A stretch of 64,000 bases of DNA, from contig CACEXM010000001.1 of assembly GCA_902563555.1 (NCBI GenBank), forward strand, positions 1 to 64,000. The letters are read 5' to 3'. This document shows, piece after piece, positions 24,833-34,232 of the stretch (the first letter of the stretch is position 1; every line of letters starts with the position of its first letter). The position numbers and the translations under genes are program-made. Source of the stretch: an uncultured Pelagibacteraceae bacterium (GTDB taxonomy: Bacteria; Pseudomonadota; Alphaproteobacteria; Pelagibacterales; Pelagibacteraceae). The notes under the pieces were generated by a model. It did no database searches, was not told the DNA's origin, and saw only the letters and a list, made by a program, of their open reading frames with translations.

Positions 24833-25129
24833 CTATAGATAATCACCTTTTTTAATTTTACTAGATATTTGTTTTCGAGAGTATTCAAATTTTTTTCTAT
24901 GTTTGATACTTTTTTCATGAACCCTTTTTCTCCATAATCTAAATGATGAAGGTTTGAGTGATCTTCGCATTATTCTTATGACATCAGATTCTCCGTAACC
25001 TGTTTTTTTTTTAATTTCCTCAAATGTGATCCTATCAGCCCAGGCAGCCCATATGACCCAATCTGGACTTTCAACACTTGGCTCAGGATTTTTGACTTTA
25101 GTGATAGGCCTGTGACCTTTTTTTTTCAT
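24833..25129 (-). CDS. TIGR03643-family protein
   Basis: SPDWVIWAAWADRITFEEIKKKTGYGESDVIRIMRRSLKPSSFRLWRKRV; likely ATG 25129 with AAGGGA SD (listed start at 25147 is TTG). Confidence 0.75.
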   Translation of the reverse strand: MKKKGHRPITKVKNPEPSVESPDWVIWAAWADRITFEEIKKKTGYGESDVIRIMRRSLKPSSFRLWRKRVHEKSIKHRKKFEYSRKQISSKIKKGDYL

Positions 25130-25153
25130 AAATCCCTTATATTTCAAAAAAAT

Positions 25154-25213
25154 CTATAATGCATTTTTTTTTAAGACCTGATATATTGTGATTTGATAGT
25201 CCTTCTTAGCCAT
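25154..25213 (-). CDS. Candidate 19-aa small ORF MAKKDYQITIYQVLKKNAL
   Basis: ATG preceded by GGGAGCTAAAG (good SD and spacing), stop close upstream of the TIGR03643 gene. Confidence 0.35.
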   Translation of the reverse strand: MAKKDYQITIYQVLKKNAL

Positions 25214-25250
25214 CTTTAGCTCCCGGTTTTTAAGGACTATCTTTTTTTTT
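25195..25250 (+). ncRNA. Hairpin with terminator-type U-tract, candidate sRNA or 5' regulatory element
   Basis: GATAGTCCTT (25195-25204) pairs perfectly with AAGGACTATC (25232-25241), followed by T9 ending at the LysE ATG. Confidence 0.55.
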
Positions 25251-25865
25251 ATGCTCCCATTGGATTTTATCCTTTTTTTACAGATCATTATTTTTTTATT
25301 TATTACACCTGGTACCCCTAGAATAGTAATCATTTCTTATTCAATGAATTATGGAGTTAAAAATTGTATATGGACAGCTTTTGGAGATGTTACCGCAAAT
25401 TTACTACAGGCAACTTTAGTAATTTTTGTCATCGGCTCTTTTTTATCTGACAATCCAAATATCCTAAATATTTTTAAATGGATTGGTGTAATTTATTTAA
25501 TTTATTTAGCTTATGATGTTTACAAATCTTCACCAAAAGATGTTAATTCGAAAATAATTAGCTCAAAAGGAACTTTTTCTTTTTATAAAGATGGTTTTTT
25601 AGTTGCAGGCACAAGTCCTAAGGCTTGGTTGTTCTTTCCTTTAATATTCCCTCAATTCATTGACTTTAGTACCAATTATATCGTCCAGTTTTTTATTTTA
25701 ATAACTACTTATGTTGTTTTAGATTTTATTTCATTAATTGGTTACGCTCTGTTGGCACAAAAACTTATTACATGGATAAAAGCAAATCCAAAAACAATTA
25801 ATACAATCTCAGCGAGTGTTTTGGTAATCATAGCCTTAATTATTATTGTAACACAACAGTATTAG
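25251..25865 (+). CDS. LysE/RhtB-family amino-acid exporter
   Basis: FITPGTPRIVIISYSMNYG, 6-TM. Confidence 0.85.
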   Translation: MLPLDFILFLQIIIFLFITPGTPRIVIISYSMNYGVKNCIWTAFGDVTANLLQATLVIFVIGSFLSDNPNILNIFKWIGVIYLIYLAYDVYKSSPKDVNSKIISSKGTFSFYKDGFLVAGTSPKAWLFFPLIFPQFIDFSTNYIVQFFILITTYVVLDFISLIGYALLAQKLITWIKANPKTINTISASVLVIIALIIIVTQQY

Positions 25866-25955
25866 CACATATGCAAAAGTTTTTTTGCCTCTTGCAATAC
25901 TTTAAAATTATTTATTTAATTAAGTATTAATTAATTAATAACAAAAGGAAATAAA

Positions 25956-27194
25956 ATGAAAATAAGTAGAACAATCTTGAGTTTTATTTCTGCAATAGTA
26001 ATTTTATTTTCAACTTCTGTTACATCATTTTCAAAAGTTGTTGGAGATAAGATTGTCTTAGGTGCTGCCATTTCATTAACTGGTAAATACTCATCTAATG
26101 GTGTTCATACACAAAACGGTTATAATATGGCTGTTGATAGAATTAACAACATGGGTGGAGTAAAAGTTGGTGGAAAAACTTATAAGTTTGAAATCATTTA
26201 TTACGATGATGAATCAAACCCAAAAAGAGCAGCTCAATTAGCAGAAAGATTAATCTCACAAGATGGTGTTGAGTTTATGCTTGGACCATACAGTTCAGGT
26301 TTAACAAAAGCAATTGCACCAGTTACAGAAAAATATGGTGTTCCAATGGTTGAAGCAAATGGTGCTTCTAGATCTTTGTTTACAAAAGGTTACAAATATC
26401 TATTTGCAGTATTAGCTCCAGCAAACTTATATCTTGATGTTGCTATAGATTTAGCAGTTGAAAAGAATAACGGTAAACCAGTAACAGTTGCAATGGCATT
26501 TGAACAAGATGCATTTTCTCAAGACGTAAGATTGGGAGTGCTTGATGCAATTAAAAGAACAGGCTCTAAAAAAGTAATAGACGATAAATTACCGAAAGAG
26601 TTAAATGATATGGCTGCTACATTAGTTAAGGTAAAACAAATGAAGCCAGATGTTCTTGTAGTATCAGGTCATACAAAAGGAGCACTAACTGCAATTAGAC
26701 AAATAGCTGAAATGAAAGTAGATGTGCCTATGCTAGCGATGACACACTGCGATGCTGCGAAATTATCAAAACAACATGGTAAGAATTCACAGTATGCTTT
26801 ATGTGCATCACAATGGCATAAGACATTAACTTATAAAGATAATTTCTTTAAAGATGGTATGAAATATGCAGCAGACTTTGAAAAAGAGTTTGGTTATGAT
26901 CCGCCATATCAGTCAGCAGAGTCTTCAGCTGCGCTGTTAGTATTTAAAGATGCATTTGAAAGAGCAAATTCTTTTGATCAGAAAAAAGTACGAGATGCTC
27001 TTGCAGCTACTAACATGCAAACATTTTATGGAAATATAAAGTTCGCAGAAGGTGGTCAGAATGTTGACAAGCCTATGGTTCTTTTCCAGGTAATGTGTGA
27101 TGGCTCAGGAAAATGTGAAAACAAAGTTGTAGCTCCAACTAAATGGGCTTCAGCGAAGTTAATTCACCCAATTCCTAAGTGGTCTGAAAGATAA
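25956..27194 (+). CDS. Branched-chain amino-acid-type ABC transporter, substrate-binding protein (system 1)
   Basis: Signal peptide, VLGAAISLTGKYSSNGVHTQNGYNMAVDRIN; AAAAGGAAAT RBS. Confidence 0.95.
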   Translation: MKISRTILSFISAIVILFSTSVTSFSKVVGDKIVLGAAISLTGKYSSNGVHTQNGYNMAVDRINNMGGVKVGGKTYKFEIIYYDDESNPKRAAQLAERLISQDGVEFMLGPYSSGLTKAIAPVTEKYGVPMVEANGASRSLFTKGYKYLFAVLAPANLYLDVAIDLAVEKNNGKPVTVAMAFEQDAFSQDVRLGVLDAIKRTGSKKVIDDKLPKELNDMAATLVKVKQMKPDVLVVSGHTKGALTAIRQIAEMKVDVPMLAMTHCDAAKLSKQHGKNSQYALCASQWHKTLTYKDNFFKDGMKYAADFEKEFGYDPPYQSAESSAALLVFKDAFERANSFDQKKVRDALAATNMQTFYGNIKFAEGGQNVDKPMVLFQVMCDGSGKCENKVVAPTKWASAKLIHPIPKWSER

Positions 27195-27208
27195 AAACTA
27201 ATCTATAA

Positions 27209-27241
27209 ATACCCCCTAAATTCTAGGGGGTATTTTTTTTT
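27209..27241 (+). terminator. Rho-independent terminator after SBP gene
   Basis: ATACCCCCTA-AATTC-TAGGGGGTAT + T-run. Confidence 0.92.
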
Positions 27242-27252
27242 AAGAGTTGATT

Positions 27253-28146
27253 ATGGATTTCATGGTTTTCCAATATCCAATGATTACTGTTCAAGCTTGC
27301 TTGGACGGATTACTTCTTGGTATTTTATTTGCTTTGATTGCATACGGCATGGCATTGCAATGGGGAGTTATGAATATCATAAATATTGCTCAAGGTGACC
27401 TAGTCATTCTTGGAGGGTATATTGCTTACTTCATGTATCTATATGGAATTCACCCAGCCTGGGGTGTAATTGTCTCTCCAATAATAATGTATTTTATTGG
27501 TGTCGGAATTTACAAATTAGTAATTAATAAAGTGGTCGATCGAGATTTATTCATCTCCATTCTTGCAACTTTTGGAATAAGCATTTTATTTATGCAATTA
27601 ATGAATTTTGCATTTGGCGCAGATGTTGTTCTAGCTAATTCAGGTTATGGAACAACTATGTTATTTGATAATAATGTTACTTTACCTAACTCAAAAATCT
27701 TTTCAGCAGTAATCAGTATTGTTTTTGCAATTGGTTTAGTTATTTACATGAAAAAATCAAAATTAGGGAGAGCAATTCGTGCAACAGCACAAAACTCAAG
27801 AGCTGCAAAGATTTTAGGAGTTGATACTGAGAAAGTTTATGCAGCTACATTTGGAATTAATGCTGCGCTTTGCGGAGTAGCAGGTGCTTTAATATCTATT
27901 ACATTTACAATCCATCCATACATGGGATTACCATATACAATAAGGTCTTTTATGATTGTAATTGTTGCAGGACTAGGAAATTTACCAGGAGTAGCAATGT
28001 CTGGAATGGGACTTGGAGTTTTTGAAGAATTTGCAGACTATATTTTAGGAACTGAATTTAGAATAGGTGCAGTATTTTTATTATTAGTTTTAATTCTCGT
28101 TTACAGAAGATTTAAACTGTCTAGGAAGAGAGAGTATTTAAAATAA
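27253..28146 (+). CDS. livH: LIV-type ABC permease LivH (system 1)
   Basis: GLLLGILFALIAYGMALQWGVMNIINIAQGDLVILGGY. Confidence 0.94.
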   Translation: MDFMVFQYPMITVQACLDGLLLGILFALIAYGMALQWGVMNIINIAQGDLVILGGYIAYFMYLYGIHPAWGVIVSPIIMYFIGVGIYKLVINKVVDRDLFISILATFGISILFMQLMNFAFGADVVLANSGYGTTMLFDNNVTLPNSKIFSAVISIVFAIGLVIYMKKSKLGRAIRATAQNSRAAKILGVDTEKVYAATFGINAALCGVAGALISITFTIHPYMGLPYTIRSFMIVIVAGLGNLPGVAMSGMGLGVFEEFADYILGTEFRIGAVFLLLVLILVYRRFKLSRKREYLK

Positions 28147-29195
28147 TGAGTAAAAATATTCTTTTATATTCAGCAATTCTAATCTTTGGATTGATAGCAC
28201 CATTTGTTTTTCCAGCATTTAAAGTTCAATTATCCATTCTATGTGTATTGATAGTTTTAGCTACAACTTGGAATATTCAGGGTGGTGAAATGGGATACAA
28301 TACATTCGGGAATATACTATTTTATGGTTTGGGTATGTATTTATGTGCATCTGTCCAAGTTGGAATGTTTTTCCCTCTTGCTGAATGGACAGAAAGTGGA
28401 GGTGAAAAAACTTTTGTTCATACTCCAGCTCAATTTTTTCAAGGTATGGCTGTTGGACTTGTTGTAGCTGCAGTAGTTCCAACGATAGTAGCTGGGTTAA
28501 TTGGTTATGCGATTTTAGGTTTAAGAGGACATTATTTTGCTATTTGTACTTTAGGTTTAGGTGTTGCAGCGGGAGAAATTTCTGGAGGTATAGAAATTAT
28601 AGGTGCAGGTCAGGGATTTACCACTCCTCCATTTCCTGAGGTTGGCGGTCTTGAGGCAAGAGGAGAATTTTTTTACTTTTTAAGTTTTGGAGCTCTCATA
28701 TTAACTTTTGTTGCTGTACGAGCAATTTATTCAACAAGATTTAGACTAATCTTAAATGCGATTAGAGATAATGAAGATAAAGCTGAGGCGATGGGTATTG
28801 AAACAATGAAATATAAAATTATTGGTTGGATGGTATCCGCATTCTTTTGTGGTTTAGCTGGTGGCATTATGGGAGGACTAGTTGGATACATCGACTCAAC
28901 TGATGTTGCTTTTGATGGTAGAGAAATGGGAGTGTTCATGGTTTTGATGGCAATCCTAGGAGGCAAAGGAACTTTATGGGGACCAGTTATTGGTGCAACA
29001 GTATTTCATATTTTTAAAGAAGGGTTTTGGACATTCTTTTTAGGTTGGCAGTATGTTGCTTTAGGAGTTTTAATTGTTGTAATCGTAATTTATTTTCCTG
29101 AAGGGATTATGGGCTGGTTAAGAGAAAAATATCCCGAAAAATTTGGTGAAGTAATTGATGAAAAAGATCGAAAGGCTCAAGTAGAACTTAAATGA
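28146..29195 (+). CDS. livM: LIV-type ABC permease LivM (system 1)
   Basis: RGHYFAICTLGLGVAAGEI, AIRDNEDKAEAMGI. Confidence 0.94.
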   Translation: MSKNILLYSAILIFGLIAPFVFPAFKVQLSILCVLIVLATTWNIQGGEMGYNTFGNILFYGLGMYLCASVQVGMFFPLAEWTESGGEKTFVHTPAQFFQGMAVGLVVAAVVPTIVAGLIGYAILGLRGHYFAICTLGLGVAAGEISGGIEIIGAGQGFTTPPFPEVGGLEARGEFFYFLSFGALILTFVAVRAIYSTRFRLILNAIRDNEDKAEAMGIETMKYKIIGWMVSAFFCGLAGGIMGGLVGYIDSTDVAFDGREMGVFMVLMAILGGKGTLWGPVIGATVFHIFKEGFWTFFLGWQYVALGVLIVVIVIYFPEGIMGWLREKYPEKFGEVIDEKDRKAQVELK

Positions 29196-29932
29196 GTATT
29201 TTAGAGGTTAACAATGTTAGTAAATCTTTTGGCGGAGTAAAAGCTAATGTAGATATATCAATGTCAGTAGAAAAAGGTAAGATATTTGGACTTATCGGTC
29301 CAAATGGGTCTGGTAAAACAACACTGTTCAACTCTATTGTTGGAACATATCCGATAGATAATGGTTCAATAAAATTTAATGATAAAGAAGTCTCAGACTT
29401 ACCTGTACCTGTTATTGCAAAACTTGGTTTACTTAGAACTTTTCAGCAAACTAGAATTTATGGTAAATTAAATTGTGTAGATAATATGTTAATTAGTCAC
29501 AAAGGTAGTGATGAAAGTATATTAAAAATATTCTCAAAAATTCCACAGGATTTAACAGAAAAAGCCGAAAATCTTTTGAACTTCGTTGGACTTTATCAAA
29601 AAAGAAAATTAAGGGCTGGAGATTTATCTTTTGGTCAACAAAAACTTCTAGAGTTAGCAATGGCTCTGATGAATGAACCTGAAATGTTATTATTAGATGA
29701 ACCTACTGCAGGGATCAATCCTACTCTTATAAATGGTATCATCGATAGATTGATTAAAGTAAATCAAGATTTTGGTATTACACTTTTAGTAATTGAACAT
29801 AATATGAGAGTTATTATGCAACTAGCAGAAAGTATTTATTGTTTAGCACATGGTAAGATGCTTGCTAATGGGACACCTGACGAAATTAAAAATGATAAAC
29901 GTGTAATAGATGCGTACTTAGGAGCACAATAA
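29192..29932 (+). CDS. livG: LIV-type ABC ATPase LivG (system 1)
   Basis: GPNGSGKTT, LSFGQQKLLELA, LLLDEP. Confidence 0.94.
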   Translation: MSILEVNNVSKSFGGVKANVDISMSVEKGKIFGLIGPNGSGKTTLFNSIVGTYPIDNGSIKFNDKEVSDLPVPVIAKLGLLRTFQQTRIYGKLNCVDNMLISHKGSDESILKIFSKIPQDLTEKAENLLNFVGLYQKRKLRAGDLSFGQQKLLELAMALMNEPEMLLLDEPTAGINPTLINGIIDRLIKVNQDFGITLLVIEHNMRVIMQLAESIYCLAHGKMLANGTPDEIKNDKRVIDAYLGAQ

Positions 29933-30717
29933 TGTCAAATCAATATGAAGTTTTAGGAAAAGCTCCGGTAGCAGAAGACTTAAAAAAACTATCTCCAAAT
30001 AATATTCATCTTACTATTAAAAATATGAATGCTGGTTATGGTAAAATGGAAATTCTTCATAATTTCGATTTATTTGTCAGTAAAGCTCAATCCTTATGTC
30101 TGATTGGACCAAACGGAGCTGGTAAATCCACTATTCTTCACTCTATTTATGGGTTTACAAATATTTTTTCAGGGCAAATAGAAATAGATGGAAAAGAAAT
30201 CACAAATTTAACACCAGCTGAAAAATTGAAAACTGTTGGAATAGCATACATACTCCAGGATAATTCTGTCTTCCCAGATATGACTGTGGAGGAAAATTTA
30301 TTAATGGGTGGATTTATTAAAGAAAAAACAGAAGAGTCATACGCGGAAGCTGAGCGAATTTTTGAGAAATACGAAAGATTAAGAAACAGAAGAAACCAAC
30401 CTGCAAAAGTATTATCAGGTGGAGAAAGAAGATTGTTAGAAATTTCAAGAGCATTGGTAATGAAGCCATCAGTTTTATTAGTTGATGAACCATCAATTGG
30501 TTTGGAGCCAAGGTATATTGATATGGTATTTGAAATTTTAAGAGATCTCCAAGAGAATGAAAAAAAGACAATTATTTTAGTTGAACAAAATGCTAAAAAA
30601 GGACTCGAGTTCGCAGATATTGGTTACGTGCTAGTATCTGGTCAGACTGCAATTGCAGGTAAAGGGGATGATCTTTTAAATAATCCGGATGTTGGTCGCC
30701 TGTTTTTGGGTGGTTAA
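29932..30717 (+). CDS. livF: LIV-type ABC ATPase LivF (system 1)
   Basis: GPNGAGKST, LSGGERRLLEI, LLVDEP. Confidence 0.94.
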   Translation: MSNQYEVLGKAPVAEDLKKLSPNNIHLTIKNMNAGYGKMEILHNFDLFVSKAQSLCLIGPNGAGKSTILHSIYGFTNIFSGQIEIDGKEITNLTPAEKLKTVGIAYILQDNSVFPDMTVEENLLMGGFIKEKTEESYAEAERIFEKYERLRNRRNQPAKVLSGGERRLLEISRALVMKPSVLLVDEPSIGLEPRYIDMVFEILRDLQENEKKTIILVEQNAKKGLEFADIGYVLVSGQTAIAGKGDDLLNNPDVGRLFLGG

Positions 30718-31421
30718 TGATTAGTACAAAATATTTTTTAAAAGGCTTCAGTGCTATAAAAGGTGTTGGTAGTCCTGCCATAGCTTTAGGTGCAAGTTTT
30801 ATAGCTATAGGCGCACTATTAAAAAATTTAGGTTTCACAATTCAACAAAGTATTTTTTCAACTTTCCTCACATATGCTTTACCTGGCTCACTAGTGATGG
30901 CTGAGTCAATGTTAATTGGAGCATCTTTGATAAATATTTTTTTAGCCGTTTGGTTGGTTAATGCGAGATTATATCCAATGACTGTTGCGCTAATGCCGTT
31001 GTTGATGCATCAAGACCAGCCAAGATGGAAATATTATTTGTCCTGTCATTTTATAGCAGTTTCTTCCTGGCTGATAATGAAAGATAATTATGAAAATATA
31101 GAAAAAGAAAATAGAATTGATTTTTGGATTGGAATAGGAGTAGCAACTTGGTCTGTTGCGATATTCTCAACAATTGTTGGCTATGTAGCCTCTGATTTTT
31201 TTAACAAAGACATACTTATTGGTCTAGCAATTATAAATCCAATATATTTTATATGCATGATGGTTGGAGCTATGAAAACTTTTCAAATAAGTTTATCGGT
31301 TATTTTGGGTGCAACCCTTGGTCCTATTTTTTATTTTTTATCAGCTGAGTGGTGTATCTTGTTTGGTGGCTTCACTGCTGGAACTATAGCTTTTTTAATT
31401 GGAGAAAAAAATGGCAAGTAA
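30717..31421 (+). CDS. azlC: AzlC-family branched-chain amino-acid permease
   Basis: GVGSPAIALGASFIAIGALLKNLGF, synteny with AzlD. Confidence 0.85.
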   Translation: MISTKYFLKGFSAIKGVGSPAIALGASFIAIGALLKNLGFTIQQSIFSTFLTYALPGSLVMAESMLIGASLINIFLAVWLVNARLYPMTVALMPLLMHQDQPRWKYYLSCHFIAVSSWLIMKDNYENIEKENRIDFWIGIGVATWSVAIFSTIVGYVASDFFNKDILIGLAIINPIYFICMMVGAMKTFQISLSVILGATLGPIFYFLSAEWCILFGGFTAGTIAFLIGEKNGK

Positions 31422-31734
31422 TATCTTAATTGTTATATTTGTCACATCTCTAGCCACGTATTTGTCAAGATTTTTAGGAGTTGTTAGTTCAGAAAAAATT
31501 AAAGAAACTTCAAAAATGTTCAGATGGTTTAATTGTCTTGCTTATTCAACTCTTGCTGCATTAATTGCTCGAATAGTTATTTTTCCATTAGGATCTTTAG
31601 CAGAAGTAGATTTATCAGTCAGAATTTTTGTGGTTTCTTTATGTATAATTATTTTCTTTTTAACTAAAAAAAATTTAGTTTACCCTACAATTTTCTCTGC
31701 TATCATACTATCTCTTATTACAAGTTTTGTATGA
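31399..31734 (+). CDS. azlD: AzlD-family protein
   Basis: 111 aa, 3-4 TM, TSLATYLSRFLGV, overlaps azlC. Confidence 0.82.
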   Translation: MEKKMASNILIVIFVTSLATYLSRFLGVVSSEKIKETSKMFRWFNCLAYSTLAALIARIVIFPLGSLAEVDLSVRIFVVSLCIIIFFLTKKNLVYPTIFSAIILSLITSFV

Positions 31735-32645
31735 GCGAAAAGATTGATGGATTTCAAATAGAAAAACACGAACTATCATCTAGAATTGTCAATATCGACA
31801 TCGGCGATGAAGTTTTAAGTAAACTCATTTTTCCATTTAATAAGTTCGATATTACTGCTCTAGAATACAAACCTTTTACAAGATTCACTATTGCAAAAAG
31901 TTTAGACGACTTGAGTGACAATAAATTATCAAAATTTTTAAATGAAATTTTAAAAGATCGAAATACAGGATGTTTTATTATTAAACCTCAAAATTTAAAT
32001 TCAAAAATTGATGATAATTTTTTAGTTAAATTGTCAACTGCCATCTCTCATTTAGTAGGTATACCTAATTACGATGCTATGGCTGGTAAATATTATGCAA
32101 GATTTCATGTAAAGCACGTCGATAAAAGCGACTCTTATTTAAGGAAAGCGTATACAAACATGGATCTTCATACAGATGGCACTTACGTAAAAGAGAAAAC
32201 TGATTGGTTATTAATGTCAAAATTAGAGGAAAGAAATGCAGAAGGTGGTGAAACTGCCATGTTGCATCTCGATGATTGGGAACATTGTGATGAATTGTTT
32301 AATGATCCAACAGGACAGGAAAATTTTCTTTGGGGATCACCAAAAAGTAAAAATATAGACTATAAAGTTGAACATCCTATATTTTCAACAGATCAAAACG
32401 GTAGAGCTCAAATTTCTTATATAGATCAGTTTCCAGAACCAAAAAATATGAAACAAGGTATTTTTTTACAAAAGTTATCTGACAACTTAGAAGAGAGTAA
32501 AAATAAGATAATCACAAAACTTCCAGTAGGATCTTCAATTGTAGCAAACAACTATTTTTGGCTTCATGGACGAAGACCTTTTAAAGAAAATAAAGATTTA
32601 AGTAGAGAATTATTGAGAATAAGGGGTTCTTTTTTTATTAATTAA
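31731..32645 (+). CDS. glaH: CsiD/GlaH-family Fe(II)/2-oxoglutarate dioxygenase (glutarate 2-hydroxylase-like)
   Basis: YYARFHVKHVDKSDSYLRKAYTNMDLHTDGTYVKEKTDWLLM, GGETAMLHLDDWEH, FWLHGRRPF; resembles remembered E. coli CsiD over most of its length. Confidence 0.88.
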   Translation: MSEKIDGFQIEKHELSSRIVNIDIGDEVLSKLIFPFNKFDITALEYKPFTRFTIAKSLDDLSDNKLSKFLNEILKDRNTGCFIIKPQNLNSKIDDNFLVKLSTAISHLVGIPNYDAMAGKYYARFHVKHVDKSDSYLRKAYTNMDLHTDGTYVKEKTDWLLMSKLEERNAEGGETAMLHLDDWEHCDELFNDPTGQENFLWGSPKSKNIDYKVEHPIFSTDQNGRAQISYIDQFPEPKNMKQGIFLQKLSDNLEESKNKIITKLPVGSSIVANNYFWLHGRRPFKENKDLSRELLRIRGSFFIN

Positions 32646-32675
32646 TATAAACAATTCTTTATAAGTATTTAAATT

Positions 32676-33443
32676 ATGAAATTAGGTTTTATTGGAACGG
32701 GTAAAATTACATCATCAGTTATAACTGGTATTTGTAATTCATCTTTGAAATATAACAGGATATTTGTTTCTTCACGGAATAATAAAATCTCCAAAAATCT
32801 CAAAAAAAGATTTAAAAAAATTTCTATCGAAAAAAATAATCAAAAAATAATTGATAGTTGCAGTTGGATATTTCTAGCTGTCACACCAACTGTAGGTAAA
32901 AAAATATTAAAGGATCTTAAATTTAGATCAAATCAAACTGTAATAAGTTTTATTTCAACAATCACGATACCACAATTGAAAAAAATAATAAAAGTTAAAT
33001 CAGACATTGTAAGAGCGATACCGTTACCTCCAATTTCATTAAAAAAAGGACCAGTTCCGATTTGTCCTCCAAATAAAAAAGTAAAAAGTTTTTTTGATAA
33101 ACTTGGCTCAACTGTAGAGATTAAAAATGAAAAGTTATCAATTAATTTTTGGTCAACATCAGGGATGATGGCTGCTTATTATGAAATTTTAAAGATCATG
33201 AGTGATTGGTTGGTAAAAAAAGGAGTAAAGAGACAAGATGCACAGAAATATATTACTTCTCTATTTGTAGCTTTGTCTGAAGATGCAGTTGTAAACTCAA
33301 AGAAGGAACTCAAATATTTAGTAAAAGAGTCTCAAACCCCTAAAGGATTAAATGAGCAAGGTCTTAAACTTATGAGAAGTAAAGGTGTTTATAATTCAGT
33401 TGTAAAAACTTTGAATGATATACACAAAAGACTAAGCAAATAA
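32676..33443 (+). CDS. Pyrroline-5-carboxylate reductase-like protein
   Basis: KLGFIGTGKITSSVITGI, ProC fold and C-terminal helices. Confidence 0.82.
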   Translation: MKLGFIGTGKITSSVITGICNSSLKYNRIFVSSRNNKISKNLKKRFKKISIEKNNQKIIDSCSWIFLAVTPTVGKKILKDLKFRSNQTVISFISTITIPQLKKIIKVKSDIVRAIPLPPISLKKGPVPICPPNKKVKSFFDKLGSTVEIKNEKLSINFWSTSGMMAAYYEILKIMSDWLVKKGVKRQDAQKYITSLFVALSEDAVVNSKKELKYLVKESQTPKGLNEQGLKLMRSKGVYNSVVKTLNDIHKRLSK

Positions 33444-33446
33444 TTA

Positions 33447-34232
33447 ATGTCACAAAATATTTTAGAAATTAATAATTTGTCAAAATATTTTGGAGGACTA
33501 GCGGCAGTATCGGAATGTTCTCTTAAAGTTAAAAAGGGAACTATTACAGGTATTATTGGACCGAATGGTTCTGGCAAAACCACTTTATTTAACCTTATTG
33601 CTGGAAATTTAAAATCCTCTGCTGGCAGTGTGATTTTTAATAATGAAAATATTACTGATGTTCCTTCCTATGAATTATTTTCAAAAGGATTGCTAAGAAC
33701 TTTTCAAATAGCTCATGAATTTACAAATTTATCTGTTTTAGAAAACTTAATGATGGTTCCAGGGAATCAATCTGGAGAAAAATTGGTTAATGCCTTGTTA
33801 AAACCCTCATTAGTTGCAAAAGAAGAAAGTCAAATTAAAGAAAAGGCTATGGAAGTTATTAATTTTCTTAATCTTAGCCATTTAAAAAATGAGTTGGCGG
33901 GAAATTTATCTGGGGGACAAAAAAAATTGTTAGAATTAGGTCGAACAATGATGGTTGATGCAAAATTAGTATTGTTAGATGAGGTAGGTGCTGGTGTAAA
34001 TAGAACTTTACTAAAGGATCTTGGAACAGCTATTGAAAAACTTAATAAAGAAAAAGGTTACACTTTTTGTATGATCGAACATGACATGGATTTTATAGGA
34101 AGATTATGTAATCCAGTGATCGTAATGGCAGAAGGTTCAGTTCTTTTCGAAGGTTCAGTTGAGGATGCAAAAAAAGATGAAAAAGTTATTGAAAGTTATT
34201 TAGGTAGAGGCTCAAAATTAAAGGATAATTAA
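33447..34232 (+). CDS. livG: LIV-type ABC ATPase LivG (system 2)
   Basis: GPNGSGKTTLFNLIAGN, LSGGQKKLLELGR. Confidence 0.93.
   Translation: MSQNILEINNLSKYFGGLAAVSECSLKVKKGTITGIIGPNGSGKTTLFNLIAGNLKSSAGSVIFNNENITDVPSYELFSKGLLRTFQIAHEFTNLSVLENLMMVPGNQSGEKLVNALLKPSLVAKEESQIKEKAMEVINFLNLSHLKNELAGNLSGGQKKLLELGRTMMVDAKLVLLDEVGAGVNRTLLKDLGTAIEKLNKEKGYTFCMIEHDMDFIGRLCNPVIVMAEGSVLFEGSVEDAKKDEKVIESYLGRGSKLKDN

Noticed and set aside
25861-25955. TTAATTAATTAATTAA-like AT repeats upstream of the LIV SBP
   Set aside because: Simple AT-rich promoter region; could contain a promoter but no unambiguous -35/-10 pair.
28261-28966. ORFs 28261-28482 (-), 28282-28467 (+), 28727-28966 (-)
   Set aside because: Alternative frames of livM, low-complexity Leu/Gln or Pro/Ser composition typical of shadows.
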